Below are positions 49,856 to 58,930 of a DNA stretch of 64,000 bases, piece after piece; positions within the stretch are counted from its first letter, which is position 1; every line of letters begins with the position of its first letter. The stretch covers positions 62,001-126,000 of the forward strand of contig NZ_FOTM01000007.1 in the NCBI RefSeq assembly GCF_900114565.1, read 5' to 3'. The translations under genes and the position numbers were made by a program. The notes below the pieces were generated by a model. The model was not told the origin of the DNA and did no database searches. It was given only the letters and a program-made list of their open reading frames with translations. This DNA comes from Leifsonia sp. CL147. GTDB taxonomy: Bacteria; Actinomycetota; Actinomycetes; Actinomycetales; Microbacteriaceae.

Positions 49856-50478
49856 ACATTCGTCACGAATGTCGCCTCCCGCAGCGGCTGCCGCGTGCAC
49901 ATTCGTCACGAATGCCGCCTCCCGCCGCCGCCACCGCGTGCACATTCGTCACGAATGTCGCCTCCCGCCGCCGCCAAGTCCACATTCGTCACGAATGTCA
50001 CCTCCCACCGCCGCCAAGTCCACATTCGTCACGAATGTCACCTCCCACCGCCGCCAAGCGCACATTCGTCACGAATGTCGCCTCCAGCAGCCTCCAAGTG
50101 CACATTCGTGACGAATGTCACCTCCCGACGCCTCCAAGCGCACATTCGTCACGAATGTCACCTCCAGCAGCCTCCACGCGCACATTCGTCACGAATGTCA
50201 CCTCCCGCCGCCGCCAAGTCCACATTCGTCACGAATGTCACCTCCCACCGCCGCCACGCGCACATTCGTCACGAATGTCACCTCCCACCGCCGCCACGTG
50301 CACATTCGTCACGAATGTCGCCTCCCGACGCCGCCAAGCGCACATTCGTCACGAATGTCGCCTCCCGCCGCCGCCACGTGCACATTCGTCACGAATGTCA
50401 CCTCCCACCGCCGCCAAGTCCACATTCGTCACGAATGTCACCTCCCGACGCCGCCAAGCGCACATTCGTCACGAATGT
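49856..50478. repeat. Sixteen tandem copies of the 17-bp palindrome, 40-bp period
   Basis: It fills the 713-bp gap 49784-50496. ACATTCGTCACGAATGT starts at 49856, 49899, 49942, then every 40 bp from 49982 to 50462. The second copy has its last base changed and the copy at 50102 has G at the centre; all others are exact. The 23-bp spacers are near-copies of one another (consensus cctcccnccgccgcca then a 2-4 base variable end). Both strands are open through the array (reading e.g. HSSRMSPPAAA), but there is no ribosome site or conserved protein. No cas genes. Confidence 0.97.
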
Positions 50479-50496
50479 CGCTGTGGGCGGGAGCGG

Positions 50497-51228
50497 TCAG
50501 TGGACGGCGAGGAACGACCGGAACGCCTTCGCGTCGGTCACGCTTCCGGGATACTGCTTGCCGTCGACGAGGACGGTCGGGGTTCCGGTGATCGTGTCGA
50601 GCGCCTTCCGGCCGTCGACCACGATCGGGCCCTTCTGCGAATTCGCGGTGTTGCCCTGCGCCCACGCCTGGTAGTGGCCGCTGTTGCCGAGGCATCCCGC
50701 GATGTCGGGCGCGCCCGCTTCGGTGGCGCGAGCGACGAGCTGCTTGTCGGTGAGCCCGGTGGAGTTCTCCTCGGGCTGGTCGACGAAGAGCGCCTGATAG
50801 AACGGCAGGATGCTGTTCCGGTCGCTCACCGCGACGCACGTCAACGCGGCGGCCGCCCGCGTGGAGTACCCGGTGCCGTTCGATGCGGCGTCCAGGAAGG
50901 TCAAGGGGTGCAGGCGCAGCGTGATCGAGCCGTCGTCCACGGCGTTCGCCAGCGTCGCCCCGTTCGCCTTCTCGAACGCCCCGCATACCGGGCACATCGC
51001 ATCGAACCAGAGGTCGACCTTCTTGGCGCCGTTCCCGACCGCGATGAATCCGCCGTCGAAGTCGACGGCACCATCGGTGCCGGTCGGCGGCTTGTCCGTC
51101 GCGACCGGCACGTTGGATGCGCCACCCAGCAGCGAGCATCCCGCGACGGCGAAGACGACGCCGAGGGCGAGGACCAGAGCCGTCGCCGTCCGGCGCATGC
51201 GCCCGTCGATGCGGCCCCGCAGGCTCAT
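50497..51228 (-). CDS. DsbA-family thioredoxin-fold lipoprotein
   Basis: 243 residues. Signal peptide with lipobox: ALVLALGVVFAVAGC, so the mature protein is lipid-anchored outside the membrane after Lgt (encoded at 22.5-23.6 kb). The CXXC redox site is LWFDAMCPVCGAFEKANG, and the cis-Pro loop is ITGTPTVLVDGKQYPG. It probably forms or reshuffles disulfides in secreted proteins. ATG 51228 overlaps the nusB stop by 4 bp, making it the last gene of efp-nusB. Similar to the DsbA/MdbA-like thiol oxidoreductases of actinobacteria. Confidence 0.9.
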   Translation of the reverse strand: MSLRGRIDGRMRRTATALVLALGVVFAVAGCSLLGGASNVPVATDKPPTGTDGAVDFDGGFIAVGNGAKKVDLWFDAMCPVCGAFEKANGATLANAVDDGSITLRLHPLTFLDAASNGTGYSTRAAAALTCVAVSDRNSILPFYQALFVDQPEENSTGLTDKQLVARATEAGAPDIAGCLGNSGHYQAWAQGNTANSQKGPIVVDGRKALDTITGTPTVLVDGKQYPGSVTDAKAFRSFLAVH

Positions 51229-51641
51229 ACCGTCCTGCTCTGCGCGATCTTCGCCAGGAGCCCGTTCACGAACCCGGCGGAGTCGTCCGTCGACAGCACG
51301 GTCGCGGCCTCGACCGCCTCCGAGATGGCGACGCCCTCGGGGATCTCGTCGTTGAACAGCACCTCCCAGACGCCGATGCGCAGGATGGCGCGGTCGACAG
51401 CCGGCATGCGCGCGAGCGTCCACCCCTGGGCGTACGTCTCGATCAGCTCGTCGATCTCGTCCTGGTGCTCGATCACGCCGTCGAGGATCTCGCGGGCGTA
51501 CAGCCAGGAGGCCTCACGCGCGGGCTCGTTCGCGGCGCGCTCGGCTTCCGTCGCCAGAGCCTGACGGAAGGGTGTCTGGCGCAGGTCCGCGCTGTACAGC
51601 ACGTCCAGCGCGCGCTTGCGCGCCTTGGTCCGAGCGCTCAT
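51225..51641 (-). CDS. nusB: Transcription antitermination protein NusB
   Basis: 138 residues, all-alpha. It binds BoxA RNA with NusE in rRNA antitermination. Markers: KARKRALDVLYSADLR at the start, MPAVDRAILRIGVWEVLF and PEGVAISEAVEAATVLSTDD, FVNGLLAKIA. Its ATG immediately follows the efp stop codon (no gap). Confidence 0.97.
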   Translation of the reverse strand: MSARTKARKRALDVLYSADLRQTPFRQALATEAERAANEPAREASWLYAREILDGVIEHQDEIDELIETYAQGWTLARMPAVDRAILRIGVWEVLFNDEIPEGVAISEAVEAATVLSTDDSAGFVNGLLAKIAQSRTV

Positions 51642-52205
51642 CTAGTCGTTGACGCGGCCGAGGTAGTCGCCCGTGCGGGTGTCGACCTTGACCTTCGTGC
51701 CGGTCTCCAGGAACAGGGGGACCTGGATCTGGTAGCCGGTCTCCACGGTCGCGGGCTTCGTGCCGCCAGTGGAGCGGTCGCCCTGCAGGCCGGGCTCGGT
51801 GTACGTGATCTCGAGCACGACGGACGCCGGGAGCTCCACGTAGAGCGGCAGGCCCTCGTGCAGCGCGACCGTCACGTTCTGGTTCTCGAGCATGAAGTTG
51901 GCGGCATCGGCGACGACGGGGCCCGGAATGGTGAGCTGGTCGTAGTCGGACGTGTCCATGAAGACGAAGTCGGCGCCGTCCTGGTAGAGGTACTGGTACT
52001 CGCGGCGGTCGACGTTGGTGATGTCGATCTTGGCGCCGGCGTTGTACGTGCGGTCCACCGTCTTGCCGGTGGTCACGTTCTTCAGCTTCGTGCGGACGAA
52101 CGCGCCGCCCTTGCCCGGCTTGACATGCTGGAACTCGATCACGCTCCAGAGCTGCCCGTCGATGCTGAGGACGACGCCGTTCTTGATGTCAGCGGTTGAG
52201 GCCAA
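51642..52205 (-). CDS. efp: Elongation factor P
   Basis: 187 residues, three beta domains. It rescues ribosomes stalled on polyproline. The tip loop is [16 protein letters not shown], with Lys where other bacteria carry a modified residue. The C-terminal signature is [22 protein letters not shown] 52205; a leader of ~100 nt contains a GC hairpin (52276-52294) and a repeated GATGCCGCGCTCGC. Confidence 0.98.
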   Translation of the reverse strand: MASTADIKNGVVLSIDGQLWSVIEFQHVKPGKGGAFVRTKLKNVTTGKTVDRTYNAGAKIDITNVDRREYQYLYQDGADFVFMDTSDYDQLTIPGPVVADAANFMLENQNVTVALHEGLPLYVELPASVVLEITYTEPGLQGDRSTGGTKPATVETGYQIQVPLFLETGTKVKVDTRTGDYLGRVND

Positions 52206-52312
52206 GAGGATGTTCCGTTCGTTCGTGGAAAAGATTCGGGTGGATGCCGCGCTCGCGATGCCGCGCTCGCTCCGGGCGGCCCACAGCGGGCCGCGCGCGG
52301 CGGCCCCACAAG

Positions 52313-52318
52313 ATTCTA
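52313..52318 (-). promoter_or_regulatory. -10 box (TAGAAT) of the efp-nusB operon
   Basis: TAGAAT immediately after the aroQ stop; predicted start near 52306 with a ~100-nt leader. It is the closest match to the TATAAT consensus in the gaps I examined. Confidence 0.5.
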
Positions 52319-52322
52319 GACG

Positions 52323-52760
52323 TCAGGGCCGGTTTCGGCGAATGAACGCCAGCGCCAGCCGGTACGACTCGAACCCGAACCCGGCGATCACACCGGTCGA
52401 GACGGCCGTGATCACACTCGTGTGCCGGAACTCCTCCCGGGCGTGCGGATTCGACAGATGCACCTCGATGACCGTGCCGCCCGACGACGTCACCAGGGAC
52501 ACCGCATCCCGCAGCGCGTAGGAGTAGTGCGTCCAGGCGCCCGCGTTCAGGATGACGGGATCCCCCGAGTCCGCCGCCTCATGCAGCCAGCGCAGCAGCT
52601 GCCCCTCGTCGTCGGTCTGGCGCAGGTCGATGGTGTCGCCCGCTGCGTCCTCCTGGAGCACGGCGCGCAGGTCCTCGAGAGTCGCGGAGCCGTAGACGTC
52701 GGGCTCGCGCGTTCCGAGGCGGCCGAGGTTGGGTCCGTTGAGCACGAGGACGCTGGTCAT
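52323..52760 (-). CDS. aroQ: 3-Dehydroquinate dehydratase, type II
   Basis: 145 residues. Third step of the shikimate pathway. The active-site Tyr/Arg loop reads LNGPNLGRLGTREPDVYG, then LNAGAWTHYSYALRDAV with the Asn and His, and VHLSNPHAREEFRH. ATG 52760; only five bases separate it from the DUF3052-like stop, so it belongs to the aroC-K-B operon. Confidence 0.97.
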   Translation of the reverse strand: MTSVLVLNGPNLGRLGTREPDVYGSATLEDLRAVLQEDAAGDTIDLRQTDDEGQLLRWLHEAADSGDPVILNAGAWTHYSYALRDAVSLVTSSGGTVIEVHLSNPHAREEFRHTSVITAVSTGVIAGFGFESYRLALAFIRRNRP

Positions 52761-52765
52761 GCGGT

Positions 52766-53155
52766 TCACCCTACCGGGGCCTCGCCCTCGGCCAGTGGAC
52801 GGACGCGCACGGCCGACCACACATCGTCCACCGACACGTTGCTGATCGGGCGCCAGCCGAACGCGCCGGACTCGCGGATGATGACGTCGCGGTTGACATC
52901 CGCCCGGCCGGCCTTCGGATAGAGGAACCACACCGCTCGGGCGGCGGCGAGCAGCGGCAGCTCGGAACCGAAGCGATCCAGCAGCTCGGCGGTGGTCCGC
53001 ACGAAGGACACGGCCACGGCCGCCTCAGCGGCGGGGGCTTCCGTCGTCCCCTCGGGAAGAGGGTCCAGGAGAGCACGCTCCGCCACGGTCGCGCCGGCGA
53101 CGCTGACCGCATCCCCCGGCTTGACGAGCAGCTTCTCGGCGACGGACTTCGGCAT
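52766..53155 (-). CDS. DUF3052-like protein within the aro operon
   Basis: 129 residues, no signal or membrane span. It begins MPKSVAEKLLVKPGDAVSVA, and the second half is VWFLYPKAGRADVNRDVI followed by GWRPISNVSVDDVWSAVRVR. This pattern matches DUF3052 proteins as I remember them, although the region between is divergent. Function unknown. ATG 53155 shares one base with the aroB stop; being placed between aroB and aroQ it is presumably co-produced with shikimate enzymes. Confidence 0.75.
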   Translation of the reverse strand: MPKSVAEKLLVKPGDAVSVAGATVAERALLDPLPEGTTEAPAAEAAVAVSFVRTTAELLDRFGSELPLLAAARAVWFLYPKAGRADVNRDVIIRESGAFGWRPISNVSVDDVWSAVRVRPLAEGEAPVG

Positions 53156-54234
53156 CAGGAGCCGATCTCCTGGTAGGCGGCGAAGAGCAGGCTCTGGTCC
53201 GGGCCGGCCAGGATGGTCGGACGGGCGACGTCGTCGAGCACGATGAAGCGCAGCAGGCTGCCGCGCGCCTTCTTGTCGCGCTGCATCGCCGCGAGCAGCG
53301 TCTGCCAGCGGCCGAGCGGATACGACACCGGCAGGGTGAGCGACTCCAGGATCCGCCGGTGCCGGTCGACCACCTCGTCGCTCAGGCGGCCGCTGAGGCG
53401 GGCGAGTTCCGCCGCGAACACCATGCCGACCGAGACGGCGGCGCCGTGCCGCCACTGGTAGCGCTCGGCGTGCTCGATGGCGTGCCCCAGCGTATGGCCG
53501 TAGTTCAGGATCTCGCGCAGGCCCTGCTCGGTGAAGTCCTCTCTCACCACCCGGGCCTTGATGCCGATCGAGAGCTCCACCAGCCGACGGAACTCGGGCG
53601 TCTCCGGGTCCGTCGCTCTCTCGACATCGGTCTCGATGATGTCGAGGATCTCGGGCTCGGCGATGAAGCCGTACTTCACGACCTCGGCGAAGCCCGCGAG
53701 GATCTCGTTCCGCGGCAGCGACGTGAGCGTGTCCAGGTCGCAGATCACCGCCGCGGGCGCGTAGAAGGCGCCGACCAGATTCTTGCCCTCTGCCGTGTTG
53801 ATGCCGGTCTTGCCGCCGACGGCCGCATCCACCATCCCGAGCAGCGTCGTCGGCACCTGGATGAGCTTCACGCCGCGCAGCCACGTCGCCGCGACGAAGC
53901 CGGCGAGGTCGGTGACCGCGCCACCCCCGAAGCCGATCACGGCGTCCGAACGGGTGAAGTCCGCCTGGCCCATGATTCCCCAGAGGAACGAGGCGACCTC
54001 GACCCGCTTGGCGGCCTCCGCATCCGGCACCTCCGCGAGCAGCACCTCGTACCGGCCGAGCAGCGACTCGCGCAGTTCCGCCGCGGCCGCGCCCAGGGTC
54101 GGCGGGTGCACGACGAGGATCTTGTTCACCCCGTTTCCCAGGTGGGCGTCGAGGTCGAGGCGCAGGCCCCGCCCGACGACCACCGGATAGGGCCGTGTTC
54201 CGGAGACCAGGATCTCGGTGGGTGCGTCGGTCAT
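53155..54234 (-). CDS. aroB: 3-Dehydroquinate synthase
   Basis: 359 residues. It cyclises DAHP to 3-dehydroquinate with NAD and zinc. NAD loop and core: GFGGGAVTDLAGFVAATWLR, PTTLLGMVDAAVGGKTGINT, metal-site LNYGHTLGHAIEHAERYQW. ATG 54234 overlaps the aroK stop by 4 bp. No anomalies. Confidence 0.97.
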   Translation of the reverse strand: MTDAPTEILVSGTRPYPVVVGRGLRLDLDAHLGNGVNKILVVHPPTLGAAAAELRESLLGRYEVLLAEVPDAEAAKRVEVASFLWGIMGQADFTRSDAVIGFGGGAVTDLAGFVAATWLRGVKLIQVPTTLLGMVDAAVGGKTGINTAEGKNLVGAFYAPAAVICDLDTLTSLPRNEILAGFAEVVKYGFIAEPEILDIIETDVERATDPETPEFRRLVELSIGIKARVVREDFTEQGLREILNYGHTLGHAIEHAERYQWRHGAAVSVGMVFAAELARLSGRLSDEVVDRHRRILESLTLPVSYPLGRWQTLLAAMQRDKKARGSLLRFIVLDDVARPTILAGPDQSLLFAAYQEIGS

Positions 54235-54827
54235 TCGTGTCCTTCCGTCTGCACCCACGCCGCGATCTCCTCGACGATGGCGTCGATGGACCGCGACGAG
54301 GTGTCGGCCGTGTAGTCGGCGAGCGAGTGGTAGAGGTCGCTGCGCTGCGCGACGAGGCGCTTCCACGACTCCAGATCCGTGATGAGCGGGCGCTTGCCGG
54401 TCGAGATCCGTTTCGCGATGGCTTCCGGGCGCACGGTCAGCAGGATCACGCGCGTATCGGCGAGGTCGGCCTGCGTCTGCGGATCGAGGACCGCTCCCCC
54501 GCCGAGCGACACGACGCCGGGCTGCCGGAGCGCCCCCGCCACGGCGACCCGCTCCAGCTGCCGGAAGTACGCCTCGCCGTGGGTGGCGAAGATGTCGGGG
54601 ATCGGTCCGTTGCCGGCGACCACCAGGGCGTCGGTGTCGACGAACGGCAGGTCCAGCAGCGCGGCGAGCCGCTTGCCGACGCGGGACTTCCCGGCCGCCG
54701 GCGGCCCGATCAGGGCGATGGTCTGCCCGTCCGGGAGCCGAGGTCCGTCAGGCACAGCGTGCTCCTCAGGTACAGGGCGCTCCTCAGGTACAGGGTGATC
54801 CTCAGGCACACGGAGCCCTTCAGGCAT
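54231..54827 (-). CDS. aroK: Shikimate kinase with N-terminal hexapeptide-repeat extension
   Basis: 198 residues. It phosphorylates shikimate. P-loop [19 protein letters not shown], substrate site [11 protein letters not shown] and [11 protein letters not shown], lid TGKRPLI. Family members normally start a few residues before the P-loop; here ~36 extra residues precede it, built of hexads ([36 protein letters not shown]) encoded by an 18-bp tandem repeat. ATG 54827 overlaps the aroC stop by 8 bp. A later internal start is possible, but none with a good ribosome site is evident. Confidence 0.93.
   Translation of the reverse strand: MPEGLRVPEDHPVPEERPVPEEHAVPDGPRLPDGQTIALIGPPAAGKSRVGKRLAALLDLPFVDTDALVVAGNGPIPDIFATHGEAYFRQLERVAVAGALRQPGVVSLGGGAVLDPQTQADLADTRVILLTVRPEAIAKRISTGKRPLITDLESWKRLVAQRSDLYHSLADYTADTSSRSIDAIVEEIAAWVQTEGHE
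54720..54827 (-). repeat. 18-bp in-frame tandem repeat in aroK
   Basis: Six imperfect 18-bp units encode the hexapeptides at the AroK N-terminus. The central three units (ctcctcaggtacagggcg-like on the plus strand) are the most similar. Period 18 keeps the frame, so copy number can vary without breaking the gene. Confidence 0.85.
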
Positions 54828-56028
54828 ACGGGGAACTGAGGCGCTCAGTGGTGAGGTTCTGCGGGATGGCGTCCAGATAGCCGCGCAGGTTGCGGGCCGT
54901 CTCGGCGATCGAGTCGCCGCCGAACTTCTCCAGCACGGCGTTCGCCAGCACGAGCGCCACCATCGCCTCCGCCACCACGCCGGCGGCGGGAACGGCACAG
55001 ACGTCGGAGCGCTGGTGGTGGGCCGGAGCCGCCTCACTGGTCGCCACATCCACAGTGCGGAGGGCATGCGGGATGGTCGCGATCGGCTTCATCCCGGCCC
55101 GGACCCGCAGCACGCCACCGGTGCTCATGCCGCCCTCGGTTCCGCCCGCCTTGTCACTGGTGCGGACGATGGCGCCGTCCTCGGCGAGCAGTTCGTCGTG
55201 GGCCTGCGAGCCGCGCCGGGTGGTGGTCAGGAAGCCGTCGCCGACCTCGACGCCCTTGATCGCCTGGATGCCCATCAGGGCGGCGGCGAGCTGCGCATCC
55301 AGCTTGCGGTCCCAGTGGACGTGCGAGCCGAGGCCCGGCGGGAGGCCGTATGCGAGGACCTCGACGACACCGCCGAGCGTGTCGCCGTCCTTATGGGCGG
55401 CATCCACCTCCTCCACCATCCGCTCGGAGGTGGCCGGGTCGAAGCACCGCAGCGGATCGCCGTCGAGCGTGTCCACGTCGGCGGGCGTCGGCAGCGGCGC
55501 GTCCTCGGGGACCCGGACCGGGCCGATGGAGAGCGTGTGACTGACGAGGGTGATGCCCAGCTCGTCGAGGAACGACTTGGCGATGGCGCCGAGCGAGACC
55601 CGGGCGGCGGTCTCCCGGGCGCTCGCCCGCTCGAGGATCGGGCGAGCCTCGTCGAAGCCGTACTTCTGCATCCCGACGAGGTCGGCGTGCCCCGGGCGCG
55701 GGCGCGTCAACGCCGCCCCACGTCCGGACTGCAGCACAGCGGGGTCGACCGGCTCGGGGCTCATCACATCCACCCACTTCGGCCACTCGGTGTTGCCGAT
55801 GCGCAGCGCGATCGGGCTGCCGAGGCTCAGGCCGTGCCGGACGCCGCCGGAGATCTCCAGCGCATCCTGCTCGAACTTCATCCGGGCCCCGCGGCCGTAG
55901 CCGAGCTTGCGGCGCGCCAGATCGGCGCGGATCGCGTCGAGCGACACCGGGACCCCGGCGGGAAGACCCTCCAGGACGGCAATGAGTTCGGGGCCGTGGG
56001 ATTCCCCGGCGGTGAGCCAACGAAGCAT
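54820..56028 (-). CDS. aroC: Chorismate synthase
   Basis: 402 residues. It makes chorismate from EPSP with reduced FMN. Markers: [102 protein letters not shown] 56028. It starts the aroC-K-B-DUF3052-aroQ operon, but here stands apart from aroE because the oppositely oriented module at 56.2-59.5 kb lies between. Confidence 0.98.
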   Translation of the reverse strand: MLRWLTAGESHGPELIAVLEGLPAGVPVSLDAIRADLARRKLGYGRGARMKFEQDALEISGGVRHGLSLGSPIALRIGNTEWPKWVDVMSPEPVDPAVLQSGRGAALTRPRPGHADLVGMQKYGFDEARPILERASARETAARVSLGAIAKSFLDELGITLVSHTLSIGPVRVPEDAPLPTPADVDTLDGDPLRCFDPATSERMVEEVDAAHKDGDTLGGVVEVLAYGLPPGLGSHVHWDRKLDAQLAAALMGIQAIKGVEVGDGFLTTTRRGSQAHDELLAEDGAIVRTSDKAGGTEGGMSTGGVLRVRAGMKPIATIPHALRTVDVATSEAAPAHHQRSDVCAVPAAGVVAEAMVALVLANAVLEKFGGDSIAETARNLRGYLDAIPQNLTTERLSSPYA

Positions 56029-56216
56029 TCTTCGATTCTGGCATAGCGCCACGCGAGCTCCGGGCGGGCAGGCGCTGGCTCTCCCCTCGTTCGTCCTGAA
56101 GTCGACCTCAATTGCGGGACGTCGATCCGGTGCCTCCGAGCGCGACAAACCGCCGTTGTGAGCGATCTCCGCACCGTCGCGGACGAAGTGCCCAGCCTTC
56201 CGGTCCGCGTCGTGAG

Positions 56217-56246
56217 TTGGGAGCCACGGAGACGACCCGTTAGGTT
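56217..56246 (+). promoter_or_regulatory. Candidate promoter (TTGGGA-18-TAGGTT) of the LXG-hydrolase module
   Basis: TTGGGA at 56217-56222 and TAGGTT at 56241-56246 lie 18 bp apart in the 298-bp gap after aroC. Predicted start near 56253, leader about 75 nt. Nothing else is recognised in this gap. Confidence 0.45.
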
Positions 56247-56326
56247 CGCACGACGGATCCCGGCAGGAGCAGGGTCCAGAGTGAAGCGGCCTGGCGTCAA
56301 CCGCGAACAGAGAAAGCGAATACAGC

Positions 56327-58318
56327 GTGGGCATGAACTACGACTCGGGCGACTCGAACAGTGTGAAGACTGCACTCTCGGCCAATCTCACCGCGGGGTC
56401 TGCGGTGCTGGAGAAGTTGGCGAGCGCCTCCGACCGTCTCATTGCCGGCCTGGCCACAGGAGAACTGTCGGGGAAAGGGTATTCCGCGGTCGAGGCGTTG
56501 TTCGTTCAGATCATTGCGCCCTGCATTCTGCGGACGAAGAGCGAGATCGACTCCGTTCAGGATGACCTGGGCACTTTTGCGATGGAAGACGCGAAGGTCA
56601 GCCGGTTCGGCGTCCTGAAAGAGGATGAGCTGAACACCCAGCTCACCGCGACGAAGAAGCAGCGGGACGCGACCGAACACCAGATCGAAGTCAACAGATC
56701 TGTATTGACCTCCGCGACGACCGTACCCGGATTGGGTGAAGCCCTCGAGACGAAGAACTCTCAACTGGAGCTGGTGCTGAACCAGCTCGAGAACGACGTT
56801 CGCGATCTGGAAGACAGGCTGGAAGCACTCCACGCCTTTGCGGAAGGGACCACAGGCCTGTTCGCCGATGGTCTCGAAAACCTCGCTGCCGCCATGGCGG
56901 AGACTGTTGCCCTGCTGAAGCAACTCGCCCCCGGTAGTGCGGCGGCTGGGCACGGCGCTTCGGCAGCGCGGATGAGCGCTCTCGGCTTCCTGGCCGGGCT
57001 GGAGTCGTCGAAGGACTGGACGTCGGCGACGCCCGCGGAACTGCTGTCGCTCCTGAAAGCTGTGTCCCCGTCGCAACTGAGCATGATGCTTGCAGCGCAT
57101 CCCGAACTGCTTCAGAGGTTCTGGGACCACCCGCCGGCACCGGAGAAGACTGCTGCCTGGTGGAAGAAGCTCGACGCGACGCAGCGCAAGGAGTGGGCGA
57201 AAGCAGCCCCGAAGCTGGTCGGCAACCTCGACGGTGTTCCCCCGCGCGTGCGTTCCGACGCCAACTTTGCATGCTTGGTCGCCGACTTGGCCGAGGCGAA
57301 GAAGTGCCTCAAGAACGCCAAGGCGGACCCCGAGCTCACCTCGCCGTTCGAGGGGGTTCGCCGACTGGCCCTGAACCGTCTCGCCGAGGCGCAGAAGCTG
57401 GCCGACACACTCTCTAGGATCAACAAGGCTTACGGTAAGGGTCCGGCCGGCGACCCACCGCATGAGCTCTATGTCTACAAGCCCGGCGAACACATCAAAG
57501 TCGCCATCAGCACCGGTCTGCTCGAGACCGCCGAACACATCAGCGTCTTAGTACCCGGGATGGGGACCACCGCCGACGACATCGGACAGTACGGTGTGGC
57601 TGCAAAGGACATGCGGCAGCAGCAATGGCGTGCGTCTGGTGTCGATCCGAGCAAGATCGCGGTGCTGTCGTGGCTGGACTACGACCCGCCCAGTGGCCTG
57701 GATGCGTGGGGCGTCTTCCATGACGATCTCGCCAAGGCCGGCGCGGAGCGGCTCGGGAACACCCTGCGAGGGCTGACGGCGGTGAAGGACTGGCCGGCGA
57801 ACGCGGACGGGCTCTCGGTTGTGGCGCACTCGTACGGGACCGACGTCGCCACCCTCGCCCTGGCGCGCGAAGGGGTGTCGGCTGGACATGTCGTGCTGCT
57901 CGGCTCGGCGGGCATCTCCGGCAGCATCCCGTCTGCAGCTGCGTTGCACGTGCCGGGCGGGGAAGTGTACGCGGCGCAGGGCGTACGCGACGAATGGGCC
58001 GGGCTCGGACAGTTCGGTTCCGGCCGGACCGATCCCACCAGCTCGGGCTTCGGTGCGCACCCGTTCAGTGCCGAGAACACCAGCCTCGACGGTCAGGCGC
58101 TGAAGGGGATCACCAAGCACGGGCCGTTCGGAGACGGGTCGAATGACTCCGGCTCCTACAGCTACCTCGACAACCTCACCTCTGCCCAGTACAGCACAGC
58201 GATGGCGACGATGGGGCGTGGGCAGGAGGTCCCCGTCGGCGGCACCCCACTGGACCGATGGACGGTGCCGCAGCCGCAACCAGGCCCGTTCCCGACCCCG
58301 TTTGGCTCGGGACGATGA
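56327..58318 (+). CDS. LXG-like domain-DUF1023 alpha/beta-hydrolase protein (putative type VII-type effector)
   Basis: 663 residues, no signal peptide. Residues ~1-190 are helical and coiled-coil rich, with an LXG-like motif at 47 ([21 protein letters not shown]), resembling the N-terminal targeting domain of type VII-exported toxins. Residues ~275-620 match DUF1023: [18 protein letters not shown], the [11 protein letters not shown] block (Gly299), [15 protein letters not shown], and the nucleophile elbow [15 protein letters not shown] with Ser502. A Pro-rich tail ends the protein. GTG 56327 or ATG 56333 may be the start. Base composition is visibly less GC-rich than the neighbours. The stop overlaps the first lipoprotein's ATG. 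Hydrolase fold fairly sure; toxin role is inference. Confidence 0.85.
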   Translation: MGMNYDSGDSNSVKTALSANLTAGSAVLEKLASASDRLIAGLATGELSGKGYSAVEALFVQIIAPCILRTKSEIDSVQDDLGTFAMEDAKVSRFGVLKEDELNTQLTATKKQRDATEHQIEVNRSVLTSATTVPGLGEALETKNSQLELVLNQLENDVRDLEDRLEALHAFAEGTTGLFADGLENLAAAMAETVALLKQLAPGSAAAGHGASAARMSALGFLAGLESSKDWTSATPAELLSLLKAVSPSQLSMMLAAHPELLQRFWDHPPAPEKTAAWWKKLDATQRKEWAKAAPKLVGNLDGVPPRVRSDANFACLVADLAEAKKCLKNAKADPELTSPFEGVRRLALNRLAEAQKLADTLSRINKAYGKGPAGDPPHELYVYKPGEHIKVAISTGLLETAEHISVLVPGMGTTADDIGQYGVAAKDMRQQQWRASGVDPSKIAVLSWLDYDPPSGLDAWGVFHDDLAKAGAERLGNTLRGLTAVKDWPANADGLSVVAHSYGTDVATLALAREGVSAGHVVLLGSAGISGSIPSAAALHVPGGEVYAAQGVRDEWAGLGQFGSGRTDPTSSGFGAHPFSAENTSLDGQALKGITKHGPFGDGSNDSGSYSYLDNLTSAQYSTAMATMGRGQEVPVGGTPLDRWTVPQPQPGPFPTPFGSGR

Positions 58319-58890
58319 CAGCGATGTCGAGGCAGCGTCGGCGGGCTGTGGTGCGTATCGTGGCGCTGACCGCGCTGGTTGCCACAGCAACCCTGACCGG
58401 GTGCGCACCACAACCCAAGACCGCGAAGGAGATCCAGCAGGTGGAAGACGACGACAAAGCCGACCGCGCCGCGGTGCAACACGAGATCCAGCGCCTCTAC
58501 GACGAGGCCGCCGCCCTGGTCGCCGACACCTGGCCGAAACCAGACACGATGAACTGGCAGACCGCGTGTGGTGACTACGCCGACGGCACCCAGTCGGAGA
58601 CCTGGAACATCGCCAACCAGTACAAGGGTCCGACCAAATTCAGCCCCGAGGAGACGGCGGAGCGGGTGGCGAAGATGTTGACCGACTACGGGTTCCCGAC
58701 GAAGGTGATCGAGGACAACAAGATCTACCCGCCACGGAAAGTCGTGTCTTACCCGCCCTATCTCACCGGGGTCCGTGAAGACGGCTTCGCGATCGTCTTC
58801 ACCATCGGTGAGAACTACTCCGACTTCTCCGGTTACAGCCGGTGCGCTCCGATCGACCCGGACGACCCGGTACTCCCGAAGAACTGGTGA
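58315..58890 (+). CDS. Lipoprotein, first of a tandem pair; putative partner/immunity protein
   Basis: 191 residues. N-terminal signal with lipobox ALVATATLTGC (Cys30), preceded by MSRQRRRAVVR. The mature part is acidic then globular: KTAKEIQQVEDDDKADRA, LYDEAAALVADTWPKPD, CGDYADGTQSETWNI, TERVAKML-type helix (ETAERVAKMLTDYGFP), and a strand region ending FAIVFTIGENYSDFSGYS. No family is recognised. ATG 58315 overlaps the hydrolase TGA by two bases (ATGA), so production is coupled; ATG 58324 is an alternative. Its position and coupling suggest it acts with or against the hydrolase outside the membrane. Confidence 0.85.
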   Translation: MTAMSRQRRRAVVRIVALTALVATATLTGCAPQPKTAKEIQQVEDDDKADRAAVQHEIQRLYDEAAALVADTWPKPDTMNWQTACGDYADGTQSETWNIANQYKGPTKFSPEETAERVAKMLTDYGFPTKVIEDNKIYPPRKVVSYPPYLTGVREDGFAIVFTIGENYSDFSGYSRCAPIDPDDPVLPKNW

Positions 58891-58930
58891 CGGTGATTCG
58901 ACTGTGCCCCACACCGTTGGGTTCGGGACG

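Noticed and set aside
49856-50478. CRISPR array
   Set aside because: The regular repeat/spacer look is misleading: the spacers are near-copies of one another, the repeat is only 17 bp and fully palindromic, and no cas gene is present in the window.
56153-56565. Small plus-strand gene before the hydrolase
   Set aside because: It overlaps the hydrolase start in another frame, has no ribosome binding site and Arg-rich shadow-like composition.
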